Made by a program: the position numbers and the translations under genes
Part shown: positions 26,101 through 38,000 of the stretch, in pieces
Numbering within the stretch: position 1 is the stretch's first letter
Layout: every line of letters starts with the position of its first letter
DNA from: Crotophaga sulcirostris
Taxonomy: Eukaryota; Chordata; Aves; Cuculiformes; Crotophagidae
DNA: 64,000 bases
Reading direction: 5' to 3'
NCBI GenBank assembly: GCA_013397455.1
Contig: VYZB01000240.1
Span: 922,623-986,622, forward strand
The notes under the pieces: model-generated
Database searches by the model: none
Told to the model about the DNA's origin: nothing
Seen by the model: the letters and a program-made list of their open reading frames with translations, nothing else

Positions 26101-28435
26101 GACAGCGCAGCTCATTTAAAAAAAAAAAGCACTCACACATCTGGGTTTTAGGCAGGTGACAATAATAAGCAGTGATAAATGAACATCAGTCTGTGTTCAC
26201 AGAAAATGTCTCATCTTGGGCACATTCCAGGCACTCTGCCAAAAGGATGCATTAGTCCCTGTTGTCAAAACTGTTCTATTTCACACAAAATCCTAAATAT
26301 TCCCTTGGCCAAATTGAAAGAGTATGTGATGCCTAGGTAGGAAATGAAGGCAGGGGTCCCAGCCTGGACCACTCAAAATCCCTCCAGCTTTCTAGATATG
26401 AGAAGGTCATTTTCCATCTCTTGCTGTTCCTCTACACCATTAAGTGATTGCCTGTGCTCAGCTGGGCTGTGGTTCCTACCAGGAACTTAGAAACCTAACA
26501 TTTAGCAGCAAAAGCAATTATAATAAAGCAGTACTCTCTGGAAGACCTGAACTGCCACAGCAGTCCTGACCCAGAGGGTAGAGGCAAGTCTGTTTTTTCA
26601 GGGTTGATTCACAGCAAATGTCACCAAACCCACAGTGAGCTTGCTGGTGTGACCAGCCTTACCCACAGAGCACAGGGTGGCAAATCCACAGTCATGCACA
26701 GCAAATTAGGATAGCAAAGCAGAGTCCCTCTCTGATAAAGCTGTTGGACGTGACTTAAGGGAGAAGGCTGGTGGTAGGCATGGATATTACTGCTATGAGT
26801 GCACTCATCAGATGTTTGGAGATGTAAGCATGAACGCTCTCTTCAGCTGGTGTTTGCAGAAGTAACATCAAATGAGCCCTGATGGAAAGTTCCAAAAAGA
26901 CACAGATGAAAATAGGGAAAGACTCCCACAATATCCTACAGGACAAGGAACTGGTTTCAGTAGATACTGCTTGATCTGGAACTGCCTGGCGTCCACTACG
27001 GCTTATGTTTTCACTTGCTAGAGGAGGCTTTCTGAAGAAACCTGTGCATTAGTGGCTCTGCTTCATCTCCCATGTTGTGTTTTCCTTTCAGCCCCTTTTG
27101 GCATCCCAGGAATCAGCTCATCACTTTCGCACCGTCACCTGTCCATCACTATTAACAAGAAATATCTGTATAGCTGTACACATTTGGCTGTAGCTCCAGC
27201 TCACATGGGGAGGTTATGCTGCTTGTGCTTAAGAACACTTTAAAAGAACTTACAGCCCACCATTCATTTTCTTGTGTACTTCTGAACCCTGAAATTTCCC
27301 TTTATTTGAGACTTCTCTAATTATCTTTAATAAAAAAATATATATTTCTCCCCTTTAGTAGCTTGCTCATGTATTTTGCAGGCCTCCTGATTGCTTATGT
27401 TCAGTGCTAATGACTCAACAAGAAAGTTTTATCATGTTACAAGAGCAGACTTTGGTCACTGAAATTTTTAGCCTGTCTGACACATGGCTTTTAGGGGCAA
27501 AGGATTTCATTTGTTGTGTCTGAGACCATTGTCCTGAATATTTCCTACTCCCTTCAATTTTCCCAGACTTTATGTGATCCCAGAGGGCATTTCACATTCC
27601 CTCCAGCTTAACTGCAGTAGAGTCTGAAACTTGCATTGCCTCTTCCAGTGCCTAATAAAGTCTCATGAGAATAACAGCTTTTTGTGTGGGGTTACTTTCT
27701 CTATCTGAAGGATGCTCCTGAACTTTAGCCTGACTCTTGCTTTTGGCTTCTCTCCTAGGACTTTTATCCAAGAAACCCTCTCAACATGTTCCACTTGATC
27801 AGCTGGGGAATTCAGCACTGCGGTATCTTGCATTGCAGATTATTTTTAGGGATGATCAAATCAAGACAGATAAAATAAGAAACAAGCTGAATCTTTGCTA
27901 GAACGCTGCGACTTAGCAGCGCTTGGTTTCACGGTCAGAGTGGAATTCCTGATCCAAGAAAGAGGAAAACATTTTCCTGATGGACCTGATTCAGAGTGGG
28001 GCCTTGAACTTGGCAGCTGGCAGGCCACCCCATCAAATTAGTCTCCCTCTCCCTGGTATCTTTCTCCCTGGGTATGATCTATCTCCTGTTTATGAGCTAG
28101 GGAAGTTCCCTGTGAAGGCAGCCTGTGGCCTCTCAAGGAGAGCTGCAACGGCAAGCCCTGCAGCACAACAGCTAAACCAAAAAGCAGTGGCCAGGTGATG
28201 AGCACACCCGCACACAAAGGGCTGAGTTGGTGTGATACAATAGGTAGCCCCACCTTCCAGTCCAAAAAAGCTGTTGTTGGAAAGCACAACTTAACTGGGT
28301 TCATCTTCTTGACTGGCGTTTTTGGGTTGAGCCACAGTTACTCACTGATGTCTGTCTTTCCCATCACAAGAGACAGCACTACCTATGGGAAAAACAAGCT
28401 TTCACATAGGCAAGTGTCTTTTCAGTCTCTAGATG
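23176..28435. other. Unique AT-richer DNA, 5.3 kb, no gene recognised
   Basis: No exon, RNA gene or transposon is recognisable. A T-rich run sits at about 23545-23590. A minus-strand open frame at 25405-25755 includes a leucine-rich hydrophobic stretch followed by basic residues, but has no family resemblance and no supporting splice or promoter structure. The rest is ordinary unique sequence. Confidence 0.5.
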
Positions 28436-28775
28436 TCACACAGTATCACAGTATCACAGTATAACCAGGTTGGAAGGGACCTCTGAGATCATCAAGTCCA
28501 ACCTATAAGCCAACACTAACACCATCCCATCATCTAAACCATGGCACTGAGCGCCTCATCCAGTCTTCCCTTAAACACATCCAGGGTCGGCGACTCCACC
28601 ACCTCCCTGGGCAGTGCATTCCAGTGGCCAATCACCCTTTCAGTGAAGAACTTCTTCCTAACATCAAGTCTAAACCTCCCCTGACGAAGTTTAAGTCCGT
28701 GCCCTCTAGTTCTGTCACTGGTCACCTGTGAGAAGAGACCAACGCCCACTTGACTACAACCTCCTTTTAGGAGGT
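28436..28775 (-). mobile_element. CR1: CR1 LINE 3' end, young-looking copy
   Basis: Minus-strand CR1 with three tandem ATACTGTG tail units (CACAGTATCACAGTATCACAGTAT on the plus strand, positions 28438-28461). The frame reads without interruption through [17 protein letters not shown], then [26 protein letters not shown]. It matches the copy at 31799 with about 13 differences over some 270 aligned bases by my count, so both come from a fairly recent source. It is 5'-truncated at about 28775, with no endonuclease or catalytic RT domain. Confidence 0.95.
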
Positions 28776-31700
28776 CCATAAGCTTTCTTGGACAGTAAGA
28801 GCACACTTTCATATAGAAGCAGTTGAATAGGCCAAGAATGCATCAACAGACCTTGACACCTCAGTTGTGCTTGCCTACCAACACCCAGTATGCAGAACAG
28901 TAGTTTTAGGACAAAAAGGGGAGATCACATAGGTCAACACAGTCACCTCCGTACCGAAATACCCAAATTAAATCCAAATTTCATTTCAAAGTCAAGGAAA
29001 CATCACCCTTAGCTGTGAAGGACATCCTAAACAATAACATCCAGCGAGAGCAGTGATGTACTGCCCAATTTCACTTACAGCCTTTAATAAATTATTATCA
29101 GATCTTTAATAAACTCACCTGGGATGTCTAACCACAGCACTCATAAACCAGCAGTTTATTGAAAGAAAAGACTAGCATAAAACAGTGAGACATACCTCTC
29201 TTTGTCATATGCCAAGAGTTAAGAAAACTGTTTCAGGGGAAATTCCAGAGCACAGCACTGCAGAAAAGTGAAGGACAAAACCGATGTGAGGAAATAGGCT
29301 TTGCTCTTAACTGGTCAGTGTTGCCTGGGGAAAGAAAGGAAAAAAAAAAAAAAACCACCACTGAAGGACAAAATAGCTAGTCTAAACCAGTCCCTTAAAG
29401 CTATTTATTTTTAAGAAGAAAGCTTTCCCCTATTTTTTTTTCAGGTTGACTATTGCCAACAGTATTTTAGCCTATACTGTGCCTGCTGACCTACCACATT
29501 TAGCCTACTTACACTAATTAAACTTTAATTAAGTTTATTAGGTGTTCATCTGACATCAAAAGTAAGTCAAAGGCTTTGCAAAATGTTGGCTAAGGTCTTA
29601 GCATGACCGGGTAGTTTTGGTTTACATAATTTAATTATATATTTATATAAAAGGTATTTTTAAAGTGTAGGTCACTTCTGACCTACTCATCATAATTTTT
29701 CCTCAAGCCATTTATCTGCAATTTCATTTAGGACCAGCATTACAAGGAGTGGTACTTGGTTTGCCATTACTCTAGGTATAATACAGACCTGAAGAGACTA
29801 GCTTGTGTTTTAGGACATTCCCATGAGTCCAGGCCCATCAGATACCTCAGCTGTCTCCTTGTAGGCTAAAAATCACGTCTTGTTATGTTTCTACTTCTTA
29901 AAAAAATTACAGAAAGCATTCTTCTTCAATTCCACCCTACCAGTGCAGAGTGAAGTCTCTGCTTTGTGCATGAACAGTTGTTTTCCTGTCAGCCTAACAC
30001 TTTGCTAAAGAACTCAAGCAATGTTTCCTGACAAGTCAGTCATTTCCCCATTTCCTCTCCTTTCTGCCTCCAAAATAAATTCCCCTTTGTCCCAGGAAAT
30101 GTGCTGCCACCACAAGTTTCTGAACTGAAGGAGGCAGTATCAGAATTTTCACATAACACCTGGAACAAGTGTATCACGACCACCTCTCAAAAGCCACTGA
30201 TGTATTAACCGGTGTTCTGAAAGATCTCATTTTAAAGAACAGTGCTATGCTCAGTTAGTAGCATTGCTTTTCTTTAATATCTGTAAGATTATCTGGGAAA
30301 GTGAAAGTAAGCTAGGTGTACGTACCTCAAAGATCAGCACTCTGTTGGTTGGCATTTATGATTTTCCTCTTATGTGGAACACTCCGTTCTCACTTTCAAC
30401 AAAAGTTCATCAGCCTTTCATCCTGGGAAAGCTGCGGATTGTAGAGGTATTGCTTCAAAACTGCTTGAGCAAAACTCCCTTGGGAGCGAGCCCTGCAGCC
30501 CAGCACACTGAGAGAACACAGACAGAGCCCAGCACAACTCACCTTCAAGTCTCAGCTCCCCACAGCATCCTCAGAGCAGGGCACAGGGCACTGGCACAAT
30601 ATTTGTCCCCAGGTTTCCAGCCCGAGGTCATCCTGCAAGTCCACTGCACTGGTACCAGTGCTGCATGTGCACCTGCACAAACTGAGAGGGCTGAGTTTGT
30701 GCTGGCCTTGGGTCTACTCACTCTTCCACCCAGCAGCCAGCATCATCCCCAGTTGTTACCAAAAGACCCCCATCACTGGAATCCCCACCTCTGTCCAAAA
30801 CCTTTACCCGCAGACACAGCCAGAACAACTGCTCAGCCCACGAGATCGCCCAGCTGCGGTTCGTACAACCCACAATTTATTTTGCTGTCAGCTGTATCCA
30901 CTCCTGCTCTTTGTTCCTTAAATATTGTGCCTGCTCCCTGGTTGACTGTTCTTTGTTAATGCTGAACTGATTATTCAATGGGGCTGCTCGGGCTGGTGTC
31001 TCCCCACTCCAGCATGGTGGGGCACGGAGAAATGTCAAGGCTGGCATGGGCATCCTACAAAGGATGCCACCAGTGGCTGTTGGCTCAGACATTGCTTTGA
31101 ATGATGTATCTTTCTCTGTGAGACTTCAGCCAGCTCCACAGAGCTGAATAACAAACCAAAATGCTCTAAAAGCAGCCAAAGGGCAAGATCAGGCAAAACT
31201 CTGTTCCATCACCCTGCCATCAGTTAGTGAATCACTTGCCGTATTATCGAAGTGCACTGATCTTTGCCAGGAGATATGGAAAAACTTCCCCACCACAAAA
31301 AACACACCTCAAATATGGACAAAACTCATCAACGTTTCCAAATAGAGGGAAATAGCTTTTAAAACAAGACACATTTTCTTTTTGGATAAAGCTTTCCAGA
31401 CGTTGTGTGATAAGCATAGTATAAATTACGCAGACAAACATCTGCATTAAAATGCAGGGGGGAAAAGCTTTTTTTTTAAAAAAAAAAAAAAGAACCAACT
31501 TTAAAAAGGAGTTTTTGGAAAAGATTCTTTTGGCAACAAACCTTTCATCTTAGTGCTTAGCAGCCACCAAATATTTAGCTTTGGAAAGTAAGAATTTGTT
31601 CAGGGCTTTGGATTTTGCTTTTTTTCCTTCTTTAATGAGGGAAAGTACACATTGGCACAGGCAGTGAGGAGGGTCTGACAAAAAAAATCCCGTCTCACCA

Positions 31701-31798
31701 CCAGTGAATTTTGAGTGACTTCTGGGTGAAGGCCAGGAGGACTACACAGAGCTGCATGGGCTTATTTCCCCCTTACGGACAGACCTTCCAGAAGATTG
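28776..31798. other. Unique DNA between two related CR1 copies
   Basis: No gene is recognisable. It includes an A-run at 29341-29354, a near-palindromic AT-rich segment at 29514-29541 (listed separately) and a T-run/A-run junction around 31469-31492. A 231-codon plus-strand open frame at 30264-30959 has no domain motif, and another open frame overlaps it in a second plus-strand frame, so I do not call it a gene. Confidence 0.5.
29514..29541. repeat. AT-rich near-palindrome with two TAATTA sites
   Basis: The 28-nt segment becomes a perfect 26-nt palindrome centred on TTAATTAA if two single T residues in the left arm are ignored. It carries TAATTA at 29515-29520 and 29526-29531, a generic homeodomain core. 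It lies in an AT-rich tract that continues to about 29660. Confidence 0.6.
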
Positions 31799-32067
31799 TA
31801 TCACAGTATAACCAGGTTGGAAGGGACCTCAGAGATCATCAAGTCCAACCTATAAGCCAACACTAACACCATCTCATCACCTAAACCATGGCACTCAGTG
31901 CCTCATCCAATCTTCCCTTAAACACCTCCAGGCCTGGCGACTCCACCACCTCCCTGGGCAGCGCATTCCAGTGGCCAATCACCCTTTCAGGGAAGAACTT
32001 CTTCCTAACATCAAGACTAAACCTCCCCTGACGAAGTTTAAGTCCGTGCCCTCTAGTTCTGTCACCT
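31799..32067 (-). mobile_element. CR1: CR1 LINE 3' end, sister of the 28.4-kb copy
   Basis: Minus-strand CR1 of the ATACTGTG-tail class, with the tail at the left edge. The frame is intact through [17 protein letters not shown] and [14 protein letters not shown]. It is about 95% identical by eye to the copy at 28436-28775 but truncated further 3', so it is an independent insertion or a partial one, not a clean local duplication. It encodes only the last part of ORF2. Confidence 0.95.
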
Positions 32068-34035
32068 CTCCCAGTTGGCATCCGAGGGCATTCAAATGGG
32101 TGTTAGAGACCTACAAAAGGAACATCTCATTGGTTTCCTTTTCCCTGCAAGGTCACTTGCACACCAGCAGTTTCTTCACCTCCTCTATCACCTTCTCCAT
32201 GCCACAGTGCTTGTCCTGGTGCACGCTTCTCCTGAAACATTCCACAACTCCCTGGAACTCCGTTGCCTTCGCAGCAGGGATGAATGAGTCAGGGCCTCTT
32301 TTGGCTGCTTGCAGCTGGATGATTTGACAGAGAGAAACTCCAACCTTAAAATAAAAATACTACTTTGTAAACAAAGTCGAGATGAGATTTATCACAAAAC
32401 AGGAAAGTTATTGTTCCCAACAATAATCATCTATTTATTTTATTTTTCAGTCTATCAAAAGAAAAATGCTCCTGGTGAATATTCAGTGCACAAACATGAT
32501 TTCCTAATGAGGCATTCCATACGTCAGCTTAGCTGAGCAATGGAAACTGTGCAGGAATGAAATGGGTGCATATGCCTCCTCCAGCAGAAGCAAAGGTCTG
32601 GGAAAGTAGATGCCCATTGCATACATCTTGGAGTCATTCCTCCTGATATTCTTTGGCCTGCATTGTACAGAGCAGGATAACAATCTCTTTAGGTCTTTAA
32701 AAGCAAATCCTAAAAGCTATGCTCTGTCCTGAGTATTAGCTAAATTTACTCCCAGAATCGAGAAGAACTCTCCAAATGGCCTGCTGCTAAACCTCAGATG
32801 TCATCACATGGAAACATCCAACTCAGAAGCACCAGCTCACCACCAGCACCCCAGCTGGGTAGGACCCAAGTCACGGAGGTCTGTTTTTAGCTCTGGATGA
32901 GCCTCAGGCAGACGGAACAAGCAAGCAGTGCAAATCAGAGGTGTACCCAGTTCATGCCAAAAGCAAGACAGATCTACCCAGGCATGCATCCACCGGGGGT
33001 CTGTACTGCAGGTCCTCCTGGAGCAGGAGGAGAAAACTCGGTCTCCACCTGTGCCACCTCCCAAGGTAAACACTCCCCCTTGCTTGTCCGCTTCGTACTG
33101 ACATTGATTTGCAGCCTTTCGTGGAATAAACGCTATAAATACGTACGCCAGTTTCCAAAATAGCCTCACAGGGATACACTGTAAACAGTGCTGCTCCCTG
33201 ATGTTTCCTGCATCTATTCTAGCAGCTCTGCAGAACCTGCAGCAAGCCCCGATTTCTGGGATCCTCTCTTCCAGACACCCCTGGCTCTCAGTGCACAGAG
33301 ATTGGGAAGGGCTTTGGTTCCAAACCCCTTTGCTCGATGGCGTGGGGAAAAAGCAGAGAGGTAACTAGAGAAACGGAACATTTGGCAAATGTGTATTGAA
33401 CTTCTCACAACAAACCCATTAGTTCACGCCGCCCATCTCTATGGCAACCAAACAGCACAAAAACAAGACACTAACACCTAAATTTATTAGTGTGCGAGTG
33501 CTTAGTTATTATCATGCCAGGGGTATATTCCCCTTCTTACCCCCCTCCCCAGTCTCATTTTAGTTCGTAATGAAGACAACTCGTTTCTAGTTCAAATGCC
33601 AATGTAAACACAGGCACACAATTCACAGACAGCAGAGCTGAAGCTTTCGCATTTTTAATCACAGTTTGAAAAACAACAAAACAAAACAAAACAAGAAGAA
33701 GGCTGCGTGTAGGGAGTTACCCAATTCCCATTTTATTCTGCAAAAATGCTAAGGATTTACAAGTCATGGGAACAAGGGAAAATATACCTTACATCCTACC
33801 CTGTGAAGAGCTTCATTGGATAGAGGGATTGGGAGTATATACTGCTCCTCCCAAAACAATTCCAAAGCACCTTGCCTTTATATTATATGGACATTGCAAA
33901 CAGCTCCCTGAGGAAACTGTAACCCAGTCCCCACTGTGTCATAAGGCTTCAGGTCATGTCACAGGCATTGGGGTAAGTGTGTTGCTATTTGGATAGTCTT
34001 GTCTAGTCCTGGTCACTCAGAGGCAGGAAATGGGA
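32068..34035. other. Unique DNA, possible conserved segments
   Basis: No gene is recognised. The parts near 33060-33240 and 33420-33660 keep several CpGs (for example TCGTAC, ACGTACGCC, AGTTCGTAATG) and show no repeat signature, which is typical of conserved non-coding DNA but is not proof. TATAAATA occurs at 33134-33141 without clear promoter context. An (AAAAC)n-like run lies near 33675-33695. Confidence 0.45.
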
Positions 34036-34689
34036 CAGACTTGGTGGACAACAAACTCAACATGAGTGAACAGTGTGCTGCAGAAGTAAAGAGGGCCGAC
34101 AGGATGCTGGGGTGCATCTAGAAAGGCATCACCAGCAGAGGTAAAGAAGCCATTGTCCCACTCTAGTCAGTGCTTGCCAGGCTGCACCTGGAGTGCTGCG
34201 TTCAGTTTTGGTTCCTGCTATACAAAAAAGATGTCGACAGGCTGGAGAAGACCCAAAGAAGGGCCACTAAGATGATCAGAGGACTAGGAAACCTTCCATA
34301 TGAAGTAGGGCTGAGAGAACTGGGTTTGTTCAGCCGTGAGAGGAGAAGGCTTAGGGGCTTCTTGCCATGTACCAGTACATAAAGGGTGTCTACATAGAGG
34401 ATGGAGACTCCCTTTTTACGAGGAGCCACATGGAAAAGACAAGGAGTAATGGGTATCATTTGCTCTTGGGAGATTCCAATTGGATTCCAGAAGAAAATTT
34501 TTTACCATGAGAACAGTTAAACATTGGAATAATCTCCGCACGGAAGTGGTGGATTCCTCTACACTGGACTCTTTTAAGGCTCAGCTTGACAGGGTTCTGA
34601 GTCTTCTCATTTAAACTATACATCACCTAAAAAGGCTGGACCAGATGATCCCTGAGGTCCCTTCCAACCTGGCATTCTGTGATTCTATC
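34036..34689 (+). mobile_element. CR1: CR1 LINE, longest copy here, with 3' end
   Basis: Plus-strand CR1 of about 650 bp running from the C-terminal third of ORF2 to the terminal ATTCTGTGATTCTAT tail. Recognisable ORF2 motifs in order are [20 protein letters not shown] and [18 protein letters not shown] stop occurs near 34119 and there are frame breaks downstream. Its internal sequence (for example [12 protein letters not shown]) differs clearly from the other copies, so it belongs to another, older subfamily. It is not capable of retrotransposition. Confidence 0.93.
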
Positions 34690-34902
34690 CTGTCTGGCAA
34701 TCTTCATGCTGTCCAACAGGCCTCATTGCTGGGACAGAACTGCCCTCCCAACAACAGCAGGGCAGATAAATGACATAAGGAAAAGTCTTCAGTGGCATGC
34801 GGCCATGAGCCTTGCTGGAAGACCTTTTCTAGACTGACATTTTCCCCTTTCCACCATGCACTGCTCTTTCCAATGTAAAAGGCACCTTGTCTTGGGCTAA
34901 TT
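34690..34902. other. Spacer between tail-to-tail CR1 copies
   Basis: About 210 bp of unique sequence separates the 3' end of a plus-strand CR1 from the 3' end of a minus-strand CR1. No coding or RNA feature is seen. Confidence 0.6.
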
Positions 34903-35088
34903 CATAGAATCATCATAGAATCACAGAATCTTAAAATACTTTAGGTTGGAAGGGACTTTTACAGGTCATCCAGACCAAATACCCCTGCAGGAGCAGAAAC
35001 ATCTTTAACCAGATCAGCTTGCTCAGAGCCCCATCCAACCCTGAATGTTTCCAGGGATAAGGCTTCCACTGCCTCCCTGGGCAATCCA
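34903..35088 (-). mobile_element. CR1: CR1 LINE 3' fragment, diverged
   Basis: The minus-strand copy starts at the left with a tail of ATAGAATCA-type units (ATTCTRTG class), followed by the conserved GGTTGGAAGGGAC segment. Similarity to other copies fades after the segment read as CCACTGCCTCCCTGGGCAA, near 35088. It is 5'-truncated and diverged, with no coding potential. Confidence 0.85.
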
Positions 35089-38000
35089 CAAAGGCCTGTC
35101 TGGTATTACTTACATAAAATTTGTCCTGCCCAGGGGCAAAGGGAGGGACTAGACACCTGTCCTGGACATCAAGGACAGTCACTGCATCAATGGTGTTAAG
35201 TCCCTCTCGTTTAACCTCATGAAAAGTAAGATTTGCCACTGTCACAGGCATGATTTGCCATAGTATGGAGTGGATATAATACAGCAGATCTACCTGATCG
35301 AAGTCAAAGCAGATGGTCCATGGATTTGCACAAGATTTTCAACTCTTTAAGGGTAGATACCAACATGAAAAGGGATTGACTTCCCTTCAGAGGACGATGC
35401 ATGGGCCACATAACCCAACATTGTGTCTCAGCACTGAGAGTGAACGGATTACAGGGGATAAAAAAAGCATCAAACCAACCTTCTCTTCCAGCATCTCTCA
35501 GGTGGAGCCAATAGAGCATTTCTGAACTTATACCAGTGAAACCAAGAGCTAGATTTAGCCCATCACTGTACTGAAGGTCTAATGGCAAATTGCTTGTCAT
35601 CTAATTTCAGACATGTGATCAGACGATGTTTAACATAAGGGTTGCAATATATTAACCACACTCCCATTAGCGGTGGAACAATCCGTTGCTAATGTCCCTC
35701 CATCCTCAGGCAGCACCTCCTCCTGAAAGCACACTGCCAAGCTTTAAGATGACCAGGGCCCCAGTTTCCAGGCCCTTCAGGCAGGTTACAAGAAAACAAA
35801 TTAACAGGTTGAAACCCTGACAATTTGCTTCTGAAATAAGGTCACAGAGGATCTTGTAAGTCCCTAACTAGCTGGCTTGCTGTCAGCTGAAAGACATTTC
35901 AAGAACATTAGCATTGGTGCCAAAAATATCTGGGTTTGTCCCTGTGGCAAAACAGCAGCAGCAGAAGGAGACTGAGGATAAAATATTGGTGTCTGAATAG
36001 GTGCAACAATGGGTGGAGCTGAGCTGTTGAGAACCTGCTTATCTGGGTACCTCCACTGCCAGGAAGAGTAAAGCAGCACCAGCTGGGAGGAGATGTGCCC
36101 CCATGGAAGAGCATGGGCGAGTGCACCCTGGGAAAATCACTGCTCTGTAACTCCCTGTAGACCTCCAAGAAAGTTCAGAAAGGTCCAACAGAAGAGCTGC
36201 AGAGTGGTTTTCCTGCCGAGACAGGAAAACAAGGCTAGTCGTACTCAACCCATACCACTCTATGGAGGGACAGAGCTCATCCTCTTTGTCACCACGACAC
36301 TCCAACTGTAACCTCTGACAATTGGTCTAAGCACACAGCAACAAACTGGCTTGAGATAAACCTCCAATGTGTCCAGTCCCCTGCAAAAGATGTGATTCCA
36401 CCAAACCAAAATGCTTGGCACCATCACACCCACCTGATCAATGTTTTTCCTGTACAGGAAAATCTTTTCCTATCTCTAGGCTCTCGTTTCAGTCTTTTCA
36501 GAAGGAGAAACTTCTGGTTTTCTCCAGTGAATTAAGTGCTGTACAATGAAATCCAGCAATTATAACTAAATCCATAGCCTCAAGCTTCAGTGTAAACCCA
36601 GTCCAAGAAAAGCTTTGGATTGACCTGGAATAAGATATCTCAGAGCCTTCTTTCATGGTTTTCACAATTTTTTTTTTTTATTTATTTTCTAAATTAAGAA
36701 TTCTGAAACATCCATGCCATGTCTTGGTGCTTTTGTCCCAGACTCCTCCTGGGCTGACACATCAGTGCGGCAAGGCAGATGCTCTGCTCCTGGACCCCAT
36801 GAACACAGACCACCTCTCACTGCTCTTTCTAAACACAGCAACCTTTCTGGCTCCTAAAATTCATGTCACTGTGCCACTGTCCTGAGTAGGGACATTGGAG
36901 TCATGCAGATCCTGGATACCAGCTTCTGGTTAGTAATACCCTCACTCCACATATGCATGCACAGCCATGCAGATTGTGTAATAGCTTTTAAAAATCATTC
37001 AGCCCCTCCAGAGACAGTGCCATCTTGAATCCATTAGCTGTGTTATGAATAAATGAATGAAAAAAAGCCAATTTTTTTTTCTCTGACTATGTGGCCAAGG
37101 CAGGGGAGAGCAGCATGTAACAGCAGAGAGGTGGAGATGGCATCGGCAGCATGAATGTGTGCCGTGATGCTGATTAGGCTTGGTGGAACAAAGCATGACC
37201 AAGAGGTGCCCAAATCAAGACCTGAAGGCTGCTGTTGCCCGAGCACGGTTATTTTAGTCTTGCTTTGCATGAGTGTGTGCGTTCCCAGCAGGAGGGGATG
37301 CAAATGGGCCCAACCATCCCTGCCCAGCCCTCTATCCTCAGGCACGTGCCAAAACTGTTCTGCTCGCACTACCACAAGGTCACATTTCTTGGCAGAGAGC
37401 TCAGCTCCTTCTCCCCTCTCCCTTCCCCCACATTCCTGGTAATATAGGAAAACAGCCTGCCACCTGCCATTTGCCTGGCCTGCTTCTCTCTGTCTGCCAA
37501 AAATTAGCAACATGCCCCAAAATATAATTGGAAACACTGCACTGCACTGCAGGGGTCCCATTTCTGTTGCATAGAAGAGGCTTGAAAAAAAGCCAATTTA
37601 ATTTCTAGATTCCCCGGGCTGCATATAGCTGCTAAGTGGGGAGGTAAAAAAAGTCACTTTTATCAGGCCAGTTCCTATTAGTAGATTCAGATCTTTCAAC
37701 AAGCCGTGCCGTAGGAATCAGGGAGCTGTCATTGTAAGCAGATTTAGGGCATTGTTTCTTGGAGTTGAGTAGGAGGTCAAAAGCTAGAGGCCAGCATTCC
37801 CAAACTTCAGAGCTCAGAGCCTGGATGCACACACAGTGGAGCTGGGGTTGGCAGAGGATTCATGAAGGCTGATATTAACCCTGGGAAGAAAACTGCCCCA
37901 TTCCCCCACCTCCCCAGCAGATCTGGTGCAACTGTCTAGAGGACCCTTACAGGAGGCATCTGGAGATGCACCCATGGCTCTGTCAGGGCTTCACTGCTAT

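Noticed and set aside
27092..27240. Exon after a good acceptor (TTGTGTTTTCCTTTCAG)
   Set aside because: No credible donor follows before the frame closes.
30264..30959. 231-codon plus-strand open frame
   Set aside because: No domain or family resemblance, composition rich in Pro, Ser, His and Leu, with another open frame overlapping it. It is expected by chance in a 64-kb window.
33134..33141. TATAAATA as a promoter
   Set aside because: No CCAAT or GC box and no downstream open frame. It is isolated in AT-rich DNA.
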